Notes: generated by a model from the sequence alone, not told the origin. A stretch of 64,000 nt of DNA from Pistricoccus aurantiacus (GCF_007954585.1 NZ_CP042382.1:2914001-2978000); one strand, 5' to 3'. Shown: positions 36,378 to 44,891, counted from the first letter of the stretch. A program made the numbers and translations.

Positions 36378-36832
36378 TCACCCCGCACCGGCAAACTCCA
36401 GTACTGCTTCATGCTTCGCCAGCGGCAATACGCTGGCCCCGGTCTCTTGCAGCAGCGCGACGACATGATGATAGGCTTCACTGCGCCTACTGTCGTCACC
36501 CGGCCCTTCCACGGCAAACAATACGCGCCGGGGCAGTAAATGGCGTCGTTTCAGTTCATTGATGCGAAACTGCCATTTACCACCGTGCTCGACGATATGG
36601 CTGGAATCCTGCTGACCCAGGTTGAGCGGCTTGATGGCGCGCAATATCTTATCCTGGTGCTTTTCCACAAAAGGAAAGTTGACGTGATATTCCTCATCAC
36701 CCAACTTCCCTGGGATAAAACGTTCGCCGATCCTGACCTTGGCAAACAGCCGACGAAGCTGGCTTTCCAGCATGGTTTCGCAATATTGCTTGGTCGCGAA
36801 GCTGTGCTCGACATAGTGGCTATACGGCTCAT
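36378..36832 (-). pseudogene. Unknown protein gene with probable 5-prime frameshift
   Basis: An intact 131-codon frame starts at 36773 (MLESQLRRLFAKVRIGERFI) and ends around AVLEFAGAG. Upstream in the same frame the coding sense continues (EPYSHYVEHSFATKQYCET) but has no start before a TAA. An ATG at 36832, one base after the DUF2335 stop, lies in another frame and would join this frame if one C were restored in GAGCCG. So either the gene starts at 36773 or a one-base deletion has broken it. I do not recognise the family. Confidence 0.5.
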
Positions 36833-37357
36833 TTAGCGTCTTTTCGGGTTATCTTGGCGCCGCTTGTCGAGGACTCTGGGAGCGACAAACAGGGCGACCA
36901 TGCCGAAGAGATCCAGCGTACCGATGACTGCAGCTGCAGCAGCGCTGTGTGGCGCGATGACAGCTGCCACCACCAAGCCGGTGATGGCTATTGCACCACC
37001 GAGCAGTTGACCACGCCGGTCCTTGTTGATCGCGCCCTGTAGCCCTTGCTCTCGCATGCTGTGGGCATGCTTCTGCTCATCTTTTGCCATCTGGACGATG
37101 AGGCGCCGTACCGATTCGTCATATTGGTTCAGATGTTCGGCGGGAGGGATGGGGCCGCTGAACGTTTCATGGCGCATAGCCCTCATCGCAGCGGCCGGGG
37201 CCTACATCACCTTGCCCAGCTGTATCTGCTCATCATGAGTGAGATCGCCAGACTCCAGCTTCTCGAATAGCTTGGCTACCTCACTCGGATCCGTAGCGCC
37301 AGATAGCATCGTCTCAGGCGTGGGAGATGACCCTTGCTCCGGCTGTTCAGTTGCCAT
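36833..37357 (-). pseudogene. DUF2335-like membrane protein interrupted by an in-frame TAG
   Basis: A frame from ATG 37357 (AGGA upstream) reads MATEQPEQGSSPTPETMLSG and then VAKLFEKLESGDLTHDEQIQ up to an amber codon at 37202-37204. The same frame then continues APAAAMRAMRHETFSGPIPP with AEHLNQYDES, QKHAHSMREQGL and two C-terminal membrane helices (LLGGAIAITGLVVAAVI and GTLDLFGMVALFVAP). Together these 174 residues form a typical DUF2335 protein. Either the TAG inactivates it or an internal start at 37186 is used. Confidence 0.75.
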
Positions 37358-37556
37358 TCCTGGCGGGCTCCTGGCTCCTGTAACGCTTCATGGCAGTGCT
37401 CAGGTACTGACCTACATGTCTCCAGTGCTCGTCCAGCCGCTGCTCGGTGCTCTGCTGAGGCATATATTCGGCATAGTCACTGTCTGGCCACACTTCCATT
37501 ACTGAGCCGGCTGCCAGTAACATACGGTTTTTAATTAATTTTTTCTTTTCTGCCAT
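37347..37556 (-). CDS. Unknown small protein upstream of the DUF2335 gene
   Basis: A 69-residue soluble protein starting at ATG 37556, with a strong GGAGG site seven bases upstream. It begins MAEKKKLIKNRMLLAAGSVM and ends QEPARNGN. Its last codons overlap the start of the DUF2335 gene by 11 bases, so the two and the unknown gene at 36378 form a three-gene minus-strand unit. No family is recognised. It lies just outside the right end of the IS200/IS605 element. Confidence 0.6.
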   Translation of the reverse strand: MAEKKKLIKNRMLLAAGSVMEVWPDSDYAEYMPQQSTEQRLDEHWRHVGQYLSTAMKRYRSQEPARNGN

Positions 37557-37595
37557 ATTTTTCACCTCCTGAATACCATCACAGTTTGACGTCCT

Positions 37596-37615
37596 CCCCG
37601 CCCTAAAGGACGGGG
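37596..37615. repeat. Right-end hairpin of the IS605-type element
   Basis: An 8-bp stem with one C-A mismatch (ccccgccc / ggacgggg) around a TAAA loop, overlapping the tnpB stop codon. In this family the end hairpin is recognised by TnpA, and the 3-prime end of tnpB encodes the guide (omega) RNA. Confidence 0.75.
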
Positions 37616-38664
37616 ATTCCAACTTCTTGAGGGCAACGTCCTGCCCCGAGACTGAGGATATTCCGGGCCGCATTCACGTCCCGGTCGTGGAGTACACCAC
37701 ACTCCCCGCACTCCCAGTCTCTTACTCGCAACCCGTTGACGCCCTGCGGCCCACTAAGCGAGCCGCACGACGAACAGGCGCGGGTGGTGTTGGTTTCGCG
37801 AACGACCTTGAAGACGATGCCTGCGTGAGCGCATTTATATGCCAGCATCGTTTTCAATTGCGACCAGCCGGCGTCGTAGACGCTTTTGGCCATCTTGGTC
37901 TTCGCGAGTTTGGTTGAGGAAACATCGCCCACGACGATTTCGCCGTATTGGTTGACTAGTTTCCGGGAAAACTTGTGCTGCGCGTCCTTGCGCCGGTTCT
38001 TGATCTTGGCGTGGATCGCCTTGACCCGGCGCTTGTTACCAGCACGCTGGGCTGTCGCCAACTTGTCTTCCATGCGGCGGTAGAAGCGGCTGTTTTCCAG
38101 CTTTTCGCCATCGCTACAGGTCGCCACGTCTTTCAAACCGAGGTCGATGCCAACGGCACCTTGGCCAAGCGTTGGCTGAACGTCCACCTCGACAGCCACG
38201 TTGAAGTACCAGCGGCCCCGGCTGTCTTCGTTGAGCGAACCGGCACGGAGCTTGTATTTCGACAGGCCGTAGCTATCCCAGATCTTGAAGTAGGTGCCGT
38301 TGTGATAGACCTGGCCATTTTTCCACTTGGCTGCGCCGGTATTGACCGGCACCCAGCCGAGAGAGCGACGCACGCCCCGGGACTTGCGCCACTGTAGGCG
38401 AGTCTTCTTGAACTGCTTGCGACGGGTGACGTATTCGGCGGCAACACACTGCAAGGTCTGGCTGTGCAGGCCGAGGTCCTTGCCGGCCCCCTGGGTATAG
38501 GGGTGCATGTCGTAGGCAGACAGAAACAGCCCTTTCTCCCGTATGGCTCGGGAAGACAGTTCGTTGAGGTAGTTCCAGACAAAATTCACGCCGCGAGCCA
38601 TGCGGTTAAGCTCGGCGGCGTGCTTGTCCTTCACTCGAACCTTGAGGGTCTTGGTCTGTTTCAT
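37603..38664 (-). CDS. tnpB: TnpB, RNA-guided RuvC-like nuclease of IS605 type
   Basis: A 353-residue OrfB/TnpB from ATG 38664. The N-terminal part has VNFVWNYLNEL and QTLQCVAAEYVTRRKQF. The RuvC-I motif is GIDLGLKD (Asp174). The zinc ribbon is CSSC (297-300) and CGEC (319-322). The third acidic site is in DRDVNAARN (Asp327/329). The usual RuvC-II glutamate position reads VVGDVSS, Gly246 instead of Glu, with a conserved Glu290 in VRETNTTRACSSC; related TnpBs share this form. It is probably an intact guide-RNA nuclease that helps retain the element. Confidence 0.9.
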   Translation of the reverse strand: MKQTKTLKVRVKDKHAAELNRMARGVNFVWNYLNELSSRAIREKGLFLSAYDMHPYTQGAGKDLGLHSQTLQCVAAEYVTRRKQFKKTRLQWRKSRGVRRSLGWVPVNTGAAKWKNGQVYHNGTYFKIWDSYGLSKYKLRAGSLNEDSRGRWYFNVAVEVDVQPTLGQGAVGIDLGLKDVATCSDGEKLENSRFYRRMEDKLATAQRAGNKRRVKAIHAKIKNRRKDAQHKFSRKLVNQYGEIVVGDVSSTKLAKTKMAKSVYDAGWSQLKTMLAYKCAHAGIVFKVVRETNTTRACSSCGSLSGPQGVNGLRVRDWECGECGVLHDRDVNAARNILSLGAGRCPQEVGIPVL

Positions 38665-38685
38665 GCCTTCGAATATACTTGGTCC

Positions 38686-39102
38686 ATGAACACGAAACAA
38701 TCTATCAGAACAGGCAGACACTGCGTTTTTAAACTCCATGCCCACTTGGTCTTTGTCACCAAGTATCGGGGCAAGGTGTTCACCGGCGCGCATCTCAAAT
38801 CCCTCGAATTGCTTTTCGACCGAGTGTGTCGAGACTTCGAGGCAGAGCTAAAGGAGTTCAACGGTGAAACCGACCACGTCCATCTGCTCGTCAACTTTCC
38901 GCCCAAGGTGGCGGTATCCAAGCTGGTGAATAGCTTGAAGGGAGTATCCAGCCGGCGGATGAAGTTGCTACACCCTGAACTGGTGCAGCTCGCCTACCGG
39001 AAGAACTCGCTGTGGAGCCCAAGCTACTTTGGGGGAAGTGTCGGAGGCGCACCCTTGAGCATGGTCAAACAATACATTGAGCAGCAATCGAGGCCGGACT
39101 AG
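38686..39102 (+). CDS. tnpA: TnpA, IS200/IS605 HUH transposase
   Basis: A 138-residue Y1 transposase from ATG 38686; the longer frame upstream reads through tnpB antisense. It has HCVFKLHAHLVFVTKYRGKV, the HUH metal motif DHVHLLV (His64, His66) and LWSPSYFGGSVGGAPLSMVK followed by the catalytic Tyr130 in QYIEQQ. All residues needed for single-strand cleavage are present, so the element may still move. The start codon is 21 bases from that of tnpB. Confidence 0.95.
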   Translation: MNTKQSIRTGRHCVFKLHAHLVFVTKYRGKVFTGAHLKSLELLFDRVCRDFEAELKEFNGETDHVHLLVNFPPKVAVSKLVNSLKGVSSRRMKLLHPELVQLAYRKNSLWSPSYFGGSVGGAPLSMVKQYIEQQSRPD

Positions 39103-39131
39103 GGAGCGCTCTCGCGCTCCTCGCTATCCAT

Positions 39132-39152
39132 CCTCGCACTAGAAGTACGAGG
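39132..39152. repeat. Left-end hairpin of the IS605-type element
   Basis: A 9-bp stem with one C-A mismatch (cctcgcact / agtacgagg) around an AGA loop, 30 bases after the tnpA stop and followed by TTTTT. It matches the position and form of a TnpA recognition hairpin. Confidence 0.7.
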
Positions 39153-39237
39153 TTTTTCGCGATGTTCGATAATGCTTTGCTGAGCTGATGTCAGACGCAT
39201 TCCGATACTCTCTCAAACACTATTGTTTCTTTGACGC

Positions 39238-39372
39238 TCAAGCATGTTGTGCCATGCGCTTGAAAGTGGCGTTGCGATCCGCCAGTTCGCTGTAGCTGCC
39301 TTGATCGATGAGCTTGCCGCCGGCCATCAGGTAGATGCAGTCGCATTGTTTCACCGTTGCCAGGTCGGCAAT
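39238..39372 (-). pseudogene. 3-prime fragment of a second flippase-like ABC transporter gene
   Basis: Minus-strand sequence encodes CDCIYLMAGGKLIDQGSYSE then LADRNATFKRMAQHA and TGA. It is clearly homologous in DNA and protein to the last 45 codons of the intact ABC gene that ends at 40233, but diverged at many third positions and in the GGKL segment. Only the tail is left. The copy and the intact end bracket the DUF2442/DUF4160/DUF433 genes. Confidence 0.88.
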
Positions 39373-39393
39373 TCAAACCGTCAAAGGTTAATG

Positions 39394-39633
39394 TTACGCG
39401 GCTTTAACGATGCGTCGATAGAGAGCATCGGGCGCCAGATCCGCCCCGTTGGGCCAATATACTGCCCCGAATTCATCGACGCTAACCAGGGCAAAAAATG
39501 CGGGATCCTTCATCGGTTCGAATACCGGCCCGAACAGGCGATCCTTCATCGAAACCTCGCCGCTAACACCATTATCGAAGACGACTCGCAGCCGGTAATC
39601 GGATAGTGCTTCTACCTCTATAACCCTGTACAT
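39394..39633 (-). CDS. DUF2442-family protein
   Basis: A 79-residue protein, MYRVIEVEALSDYRLRVVFD then GVSGEVSMKDRLFGPVFEPM and VYWPNGADLAPDALY, matching DUF2442 in length and sequence. It is five bases downstream of the DUF4160 gene; this pair recurs widely in bacteria with toxin-antitoxin-like behaviour, but its biochemical function is not established. It lies between the ABC-transporter fragment and the DUF433 gene in the accessory island. Confidence 0.85.
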   Translation of the reverse strand: MYRVIEVEALSDYRLRVVFDNGVSGEVSMKDRLFGPVFEPMKDPAFFALVSVDEFGAVYWPNGADLAPDALYRRIVKAA

Positions 39634-39638
39634 GATTA

Positions 39639-39899
39639 TTACTCCAAAGGCTCGATCTTGTTAAGTGGCCTGTGTTGCTCTGCTAGAGCCCAATCTTCCA
39701 TAAGCTGCTCACGATGCTCAACGGCCCACTCCACCACCATCGCTAGTGCACGCCTCGGCAGTTTACCTTCCATGAGTTCCAGAGTTTGAATTGTGATGAT
39801 CGCTTCATATTCGCCGTAGTAAGCATGGAAGTGTGGCGGGTTATGATCATCGTAATACATGCGAATCAAGATGCCGAAGAACGCTGAGATCGTTGGCAT
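39639..39899 (-). CDS. DUF4160-family protein
   Basis: An 86-residue protein: MPTISAFFGILIRMYYDDHN, PPHFHAYYGEYEAIITIQTL and LPRRALAMVVEWAVEHREQL. The PPHFH and YYGE motifs identify DUF4160. It precedes the DUF2442 gene by five bases, the usual partner order, and follows the DUF433 gene by eight bases. Likely part of a toxin-antitoxin-type module; which protein is toxic, if any, cannot be told. Confidence 0.87.
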   Translation of the reverse strand: MPTISAFFGILIRMYYDDHNPPHFHAYYGEYEAIITIQTLELMEGKLPRRALAMVVEWAVEHREQLMEDWALAEQHRPLNKIEPLE

Positions 39900-39907
39900 G
39901 CCCCTAC

Positions 39908-40132
39908 CTATGCGACCGATAGTACAGGATGATCGCTTTGGCGAGCGGCGTATTCTAGCGCAGCGGTGATATCCTCGGTTTCAAGATAAGGAAAATCTTC
40001 CAGTATCTCTTCGCGTGTAGCATCAGCGGCCAAGAGATCTAAAATGTCTTTGACACGAATGCGCATGCCACGAATACAAGGGCGTCCACCACATAATTCA
40101 GGATCGTATGTTATACGGTGCAATTCGCTCAT
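39908..40132 (-). CDS. DUF433-family antitoxin-like protein
   Basis: A 74-residue protein from ATG 40132, with GGAGGG seven bases upstream; the longer frame to 40177 has weaker support. MSELHRITYDPELCGGRPCI, RGMRIRVKDILDLLAADATR and EEILEDFPYLETEDITAALE follow the DUF433 winged-helix pattern. DUF433 proteins usually precede a PIN-like DUF5615 toxin; here the downstream genes are DUF4160 and DUF2442 instead, so this copy lacks its normal partner. Confidence 0.88.
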   Translation of the reverse strand: MSELHRITYDPELCGGRPCIRGMRIRVKDILDLLAADATREEILEDFPYLETEDITAALEYAARQSDHPVLSVA

Positions 40133-40232
40133 ATCCGCCCTCCAAATTGAAGCAGCCATCGACGAAAATATTTTCATCCATCAACCGCATCGCTCAGCCT
40201 ACCCCAAATTTGCGTCAATATTTCATTGACGC

Positions 40233-42041
40233 TCAAGCATGCTCCGCCATGCGCTTGAAGGTGGCGTTACGTCCCACCAGTTCGCTGTAGCTACCTTGAT
40301 CGATTATTCCACCATCCGCCATCAGGTAGATACAGTCACACTGTTTTACCGTGGCTAGCCGGTGGGCGATCATGATGATGGTTTTCTTGCCGGAAAATTC
40401 GTGAATGGCTTCCATGATCAGTTTTTCGGTGATGCCGTCCAGGGCGCTGGTGGCTTCATCCAGCACCAGTACGTCCGCGTCGTAGTAAAGCGCTCGGGCA
40501 ATGCCGATACGCTGGCGTTGTCCACCGGAGAGCTGCACCCCCCGCTCGCCCACGCGAGTGTCCAATCCGCTCGGCAGTTCCGCCAGCAGATCATCGAGAT
40601 TGGCCATGCTGGTAGCACGATTCACCCGCTCCTCGTCGATGGCTTCCGGGGGCAGGCCGAAGGCGATATTTTCGCGAATGCTGTTATCCGACAGGAAAAT
40701 CGACTGAGGTACGAAGCCCAGGGCGTTTTGCCAGGCGCGGCGGTTGTCGTCGGTAATCGGCTGACCGTCCACGAGCAGCTCGCCCTGCTGAGGGGTGATC
40801 AGGCCCAGCAATAAATCGATGGCGGTGGATTTACCGGAGCCGGAAGCGCCTACCAGGCCGATCACGCCGTTGACGGGAATATCGATATTCAAGCCTTTCA
40901 GGGCGGGTTCTTCCTTGCCTGGGTAATGAAACACCACCTCTTTCAGTTGGATGGCCTTCCTGGGGGTCAGAACGTTCTGGTGCCTTTCTTCATCCGTCTG
41001 AATGTTGTATCGCGGCGCGGCGCTGCTGGCGCGTAGATCATCACGTAACGCCTCGAAAGCGGCAATGTTGCCGCGGATGTTAGAGATTCCCAGATAGATT
41101 TGCTGGAAGGCCGGTAGCATCTTGAACCCTGCCAGGGCATAGACGGAGAGCACCGGTAGAATCGCACCAAGATTACCCTCGTGAGCCCGTAGCAAATAAA
41201 GCACCAGGAAGATGACGCTGCCGAAAGCGATCAACTCCATAGCGTAGCGGGGCGACTGAGATAAGGCCTGGGTAGTGCCCTGGGCGTAGGCATATTTACC
41301 GCTGGCCTCTTCGAAACGCTCCACGAAAATGTCCTGACGCCCCAGCAGCAGCACATCCTTGATACCACCAAAGCCTTCGGCCATCAGCTTGAAGCGCGTC
41401 TGCTGCGTTACCGAAATGCTCTGACCGTTGATGATCAGACGCCGGCGAACGGTTCGGTAAAGCAGCAGATACGCAGCGACAAAAATAACGATACCCGCAA
41501 GGGCCACGACCGGATTGTAGATAAAGATCGCGATCGCCATGAACAGCACCATTACCACCTTGGCGTTCATCTGCATCAAGGGGTTGATGATCTGCTGGGT
41601 TACCCGCTGCGCTTCCTGAGCGATGCGGTTGGTCAGCTGACTGCTGCTTCCCCCCGCATGAAACAGCCAAGGCTGATACATATAGTGCTTGAACAGACGG
41701 CTACCCAGCTCCGCGCCTACCCGGTTACCGTAGATCTGCAGCCGCCAGATGGTGGTAATGGCGATAAGCGCCGCCCCAGCGAGCACGACTAGCACACCGA
41801 TGCCCAGCCAGAAAAGAAAATTCCGCGGATCCTCGATACCGGTGGCACGATACAGGTCCGCCACGAAACCTTCGCCTTGCAGTCGGTCCATATCACCGAC
41901 CAGAGCCATGAAAGGGCCGATAGATACGACGCCGGCAATTTCAGCGAAGGACATCAAGACCACCAGCACTTGTAGCTGGAGAAGTTTCTTGCGCTGCTCG
42001 CGGGTCAGTAACGAATAGAGTTCTTTGATATTTGAAAGCAT
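40233..42041 (-). CDS. ABC transporter, fused membrane and ATPase domains, candidate glycan flippase (PglK/MsbA-like)
   Basis: A 602-residue half-transporter. Six membrane segments occupy about residues 20-330 and the ATPase domain follows: Walker A GLVGASGSGKSTAIDLLLGL, signature [17 protein letters not shown], Walker B VLVLDEATSALDG and the H-loop IMIAHRLATVKQCD. In polysaccharide loci lacking Wzx, this type (PglK in Campylobacter) flips lipid-linked oligosaccharides across the inner membrane. It is in the same orientation as, and about 130 bases downstream of, the beta-CASP gene. A damaged second copy of its 3-prime end lies at 39238. Confidence 0.87.
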   Translation of the reverse strand: MLSNIKELYSLLTREQRKKLLQLQVLVVLMSFAEIAGVVSIGPFMALVGDMDRLQGEGFVADLYRATGIEDPRNFLFWLGIGVLVVLAGAALIAITTIWRLQIYGNRVGAELGSRLFKHYMYQPWLFHAGGSSSQLTNRIAQEAQRVTQQIINPLMQMNAKVVMVLFMAIAIFIYNPVVALAGIVIFVAAYLLLYRTVRRRLIINGQSISVTQQTRFKLMAEGFGGIKDVLLLGRQDIFVERFEEASGKYAYAQGTTQALSQSPRYAMELIAFGSVIFLVLYLLRAHEGNLGAILPVLSVYALAGFKMLPAFQQIYLGISNIRGNIAAFEALRDDLRASSAAPRYNIQTDEERHQNVLTPRKAIQLKEVVFHYPGKEEPALKGLNIDIPVNGVIGLVGASGSGKSTAIDLLLGLITPQQGELLVDGQPITDDNRRAWQNALGFVPQSIFLSDNSIRENIAFGLPPEAIDEERVNRATSMANLDDLLAELPSGLDTRVGERGVQLSGGQRQRIGIARALYYDADVLVLDEATSALDGITEKLIMEAIHEFSGKKTIIMIAHRLATVKQCDCIYLMADGGIIDQGSYSELVGRNATFKRMAEHA

Positions 42042-42174
42042 TGAGGTACCGCTTGGATAAGAGACGTTATTACCGTTACGCTATGTTACACGAAGGAACA
42101 TGTAGCGTCGCTAACAGCGTCCCACGATAGAGCGTTTTGAACGGAAAACGTTACGATAAAGAGAAAAACCAGTC

Positions 42175-43587
42175 TTATTCAATGGCCAGACTAACCTGAA
42201 TATCGTGACCAATCTCATTCGCCCAGGCTTCAATTTTTGCCTTGAATATCCGTTGAACCGCGGGCTCGCCATGCACCAGTCGAACTTCGCTGGGCGGATG
42301 ACGCATGCGTTTGAGGAAATTGAGTAGATCCTGCTGATCCGCATGGGCGGAATAGCCGCCGACGCTATCCACCCGGGCGCGAATGGTGTGGCGTTGCCCG
42401 TCAAGTTCCACCCAGCCACCGCGAGGACCATAATGTTGGATATCTCGCCCCGGCGTACCAGCGGCCTGATAGCCGATGAACAGGACGCCGTGACGCTCAT
42501 CGCCGATCATGCGCTTGAGATAGTTGACCACCCTGCCCCCGGTGGCCATGCCGCTGGCGGCGATCACTACCGCAGGGCGCCCGCTGCGGGCCAGATAATC
42601 CACGGTTTGCTGGTGTTCCTCGTGGGAATCCACGGTGTAGAGATTCTCAAAACTTAGCGGGTGTCTGCCATGGCGCAGCCTTTGATGCGCTTCCGCATCC
42701 CACCAGGGCTTGAGATCCCGGTAGACCTGAGTGAAGCGCGATGCCAGAGGAGAATCGACGATGATTTCCAGTTCCCGCCAGCGCTCGCTTTTAGCCTGAT
42801 GAATCAGGCTTTCCAGCTCGTAAAGGAGCTCCTGGGTGCGCCCGATACTGAAGGCGGGGATGATTACCGTGCCATCATTTTCCAACGCTCGGTCGATGGC
42901 GGCCTTGAGCCTGGCGCGTCGCGTTCGGCGGTCTTCATGCTGCCGATCACCGTAAGTGCTTTCCAGTACCACCACATCCGCCCGATAAGGTGAGCGCGGC
43001 GCGGGCAGCAGCGGCGCGTAAGGCGCACCCAGATCACCGGAAAACACTGTGCGCTGCTCGTACCCTGTCATCTTGTCAAGAGTATCCACCTCGACGTAGG
43101 CGGAACCCAGAATATGCCCGGCTGGCTTCAGCTTGATGCGTACCCGGTGGCGAGAATCGTCGATCAGTATATGCCAGCGCTTGTAATCCAGCTGCCTCAG
43201 GCGGGATTCCACTTCGTCGAGAAACCGCTCGATCAGCACGCTGTCTCGGGTGAAGCCGATCTTGAGCGCATCCTCGATCACCAGCGGCAACAGCCGAGCG
43301 GATGGCACGGAGCAAAAGATGGGGCCTTTGTAGCCCGCGGCCAGCAGATACGGCAGCCGACCCACATGATCGATGTGCACGTGAGTGACGATCATTGCCA
43401 GCAGATCGTCCACGGAAAAATTTACCCGATGCTGTTCCAGGCTATCCTGGCGTGTCGCATCCTCTCCCTGAAACAGGCCACAATCGACCAGCAGGCCGCG
43501 GTCCTCGGCGAACTGCAGGCGATGACAGCTGCCGGTGACGCCGTCCGCGCCGCCATGGTGAAGAATGCGGGGGTAATCAGGGGACAT
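42175..43587 (-). CDS. Beta-CASP metallo-beta-lactamase-fold hydrolase (RNA-processing type)
   Basis: A 470-residue protein. The metal motif VTHVHIDHVGRLPYLLAAGY is near residue 70, FSGDLGAPYAPLLP follows, and the C-terminal half has the beta-CASP cap (IIPAFSIGRTQELLYELESL, VIIAASGMATGGRVVNYLKR) with SVGGYSAHADQQDLLNF. This is the CPSF-like mRNA 3-prime-processing/exonuclease family. Nothing in polysaccharide assembly needs it by known chemistry, but it lies in the same run, 11 bases after the sugar transferase. It might process the long operon transcript, which is speculation. Confidence 0.88.
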   Translation of the reverse strand: MSPDYPRILHHGGADGVTGSCHRLQFAEDRGLLVDCGLFQGEDATRQDSLEQHRVNFSVDDLLAMIVTHVHIDHVGRLPYLLAAGYKGPIFCSVPSARLLPLVIEDALKIGFTRDSVLIERFLDEVESRLRQLDYKRWHILIDDSRHRVRIKLKPAGHILGSAYVEVDTLDKMTGYEQRTVFSGDLGAPYAPLLPAPRSPYRADVVVLESTYGDRQHEDRRTRRARLKAAIDRALENDGTVIIPAFSIGRTQELLYELESLIHQAKSERWRELEIIVDSPLASRFTQVYRDLKPWWDAEAHQRLRHGRHPLSFENLYTVDSHEEHQQTVDYLARSGRPAVVIAASGMATGGRVVNYLKRMIGDERHGVLFIGYQAAGTPGRDIQHYGPRGGWVELDGQRHTIRARVDSVGGYSAHADQQDLLNFLKRMRHPPSEVRLVHGEPAVQRIFKAKIEAWANEIGHDIQVSLAIE

Positions 43588-43598
43588 AAGCGGTGTGC

Positions 43599-44891
43599 TC
43601 AGCGGGAACCGAAACCGGTCAGCAGGGTCTTGAAGGTGCGGATCACGATCAGTACATCGAGCCAGAAGGAAAAATTCTTGATGTAGTAGAAGTCGTATTC
43701 AAGCTTGCGAATCATGTCGTCGACTTCCGCGGCGTACCCCTGCTCTACCTGGGCCCAGCCGGAGATTCCCGGGCGCACTACATGACGGTAGTGAAAGAAG
43801 GGAACGTCCTTTTCATACGAGTCCGTCAGGCTGATGGACTCCGGGCGCGGCCCGATCAGGCTCATGTCGCCTTTCAGCACGTTGAACAGTTGCGGCAGTT
43901 CATCGATACGATACTTGCGAATGATTCGGCCAACTCGGGTAATGCGGGGATCAAAGCCCTCCTGGGTATAACCGGTACCCTCATGATCGACGTACATGCT
44001 GCGAAACTTGTAGACGATAAACTGCCGGCAGTGAAAGCCCATGCGAGGTTGAGTAAAAAATACCGGGCCTTTGCTATCCAGGCGGATCGCTAATGCTACT
44101 AGTGCCATAAAGGGTAGCATCAAGGGCAATAGCAACAGCACCGCCAGGATATCCAGCCCGCGTTTGGTGATTTCGTAGTCTTCTCGGGGGATGAGTCCGC
44201 CGAACTTGTTTTCATAAAGATGGTCGAGCAGTACCCGACCGGTCAGCATTTCATGCGCCTTGGTGGCATGGTAGACCGGGATGCGATGGATGGTGCAGCG
44301 CGCCAGAAAGCGCTCCCAATCATCCGGAAGGTCCGCGCGAAGATCCGCCACCACCCCATCCACTCGCAGATCATCAAACCGTGGGGCTTCCAGTATGCGC
44401 CAGTCGACGCCGTGATTGTGGCAAAGCGTCGTTGCCTTGCCGAACGGCACCACCGCGAGTTTTAAACGCCTCAAGCGGGCGCCTACGTAATAGCCGATGC
44501 TGCAATAGACGGCGGCAATTACATAGCTGCTCAGTATGTATGGCTTGGAATAATCGATATGAAATAACTCGAGCACTCCCAAGGCGCAGGCGTAACACAG
44601 GGTAACCGCGGGAAAGATATAGACGTAGGCCTTGGTACCCGGGAGCTGTGATAAGCGCTGCACGGAGCCGATGGAAAGGCAGTAGGCGGCTACAGCCGCT
44701 ACCAGCGTCATCCACTCTCGTAGCGGTACGGTCAACCAGAAGTCCCACCCCCAGTACCAGAGCCCGGGGAGCAACACCGCGACGACCAGACCGAGCAGAA
44801 GATGCACCCGACGACTGAATATGACGCGCTCATGCAGTCGGGAATGCCGCCGGTGCTGATCCAACGGCAAATGTTGAATACTCACGTTCAC
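43599..44891 (-). CDS. Initiating polyisoprenyl-phosphate sugar-phosphate transferase
   Basis: A 430-residue membrane enzyme: four to five N-terminal membrane segments, a cytoplasmic CoA-binding-like domain, another segment near residue 240, then the bacterial sugar transferase domain with KGPVFFTQPRMGFHCRQFIV, YKFRSMYVDHEG and RRIDELPQLFNVLKGDMSLIGPRPE-type motifs. It matches WbaP/WcaJ/PssY-like transferases, which put the first sugar-1-phosphate on undecaprenyl phosphate. The specific sugar cannot be read. It follows wzc by 179 bases. Confidence 0.92.
   Translation of the reverse strand: MNVSIQHLPLDQHRRHSRLHERVIFSRRVHLLLGLVVAVLLPGLWYWGWDFWLTVPLREWMTLVAAVAAYCLSIGSVQRLSQLPGTKAYVYIFPAVTLCYACALGVLELFHIDYSKPYILSSYVIAAVYCSIGYYVGARLRRLKLAVVPFGKATTLCHNHGVDWRILEAPRFDDLRVDGVVADLRADLPDDWERFLARCTIHRIPVYHATKAHEMLTGRVLLDHLYENKFGGLIPREDYEITKRGLDILAVLLLLPLMLPFMALVALAIRLDSKGPVFFTQPRMGFHCRQFIVYKFRSMYVDHEGTGYTQEGFDPRITRVGRIIRKYRIDELPQLFNVLKGDMSLIGPRPESISLTDSYEKDVPFFHYRHVVRPGISGWAQVEQGYAAEVDDMIRKLEYDFYYIKNFSFWLDVLIVIRTFKTLLTGFGSR

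Larger units (their letters stand above)
37590..39160. mobile_element. IS200/IS605-family element with divergent tnpA and tnpB
   Basis: The unit comprises tnpB (minus), tnpA (plus) with only 21 bases between their start codons, and an imperfect hairpin at each end (37596-37615 and 39132-39152). This is the IS605-type layout, in which single-stranded DNA is moved by a HUH tyrosine transposase without inverted terminal repeats or target duplication. Ends are approximate, since cleavage sites were not defined. Confidence 0.85.

Noticed and set aside
38464-38685. Longer tnpA frame starting inside tnpB
   Set aside because: The extension is antisense to tnpB; the family's N-terminus is at 38686.
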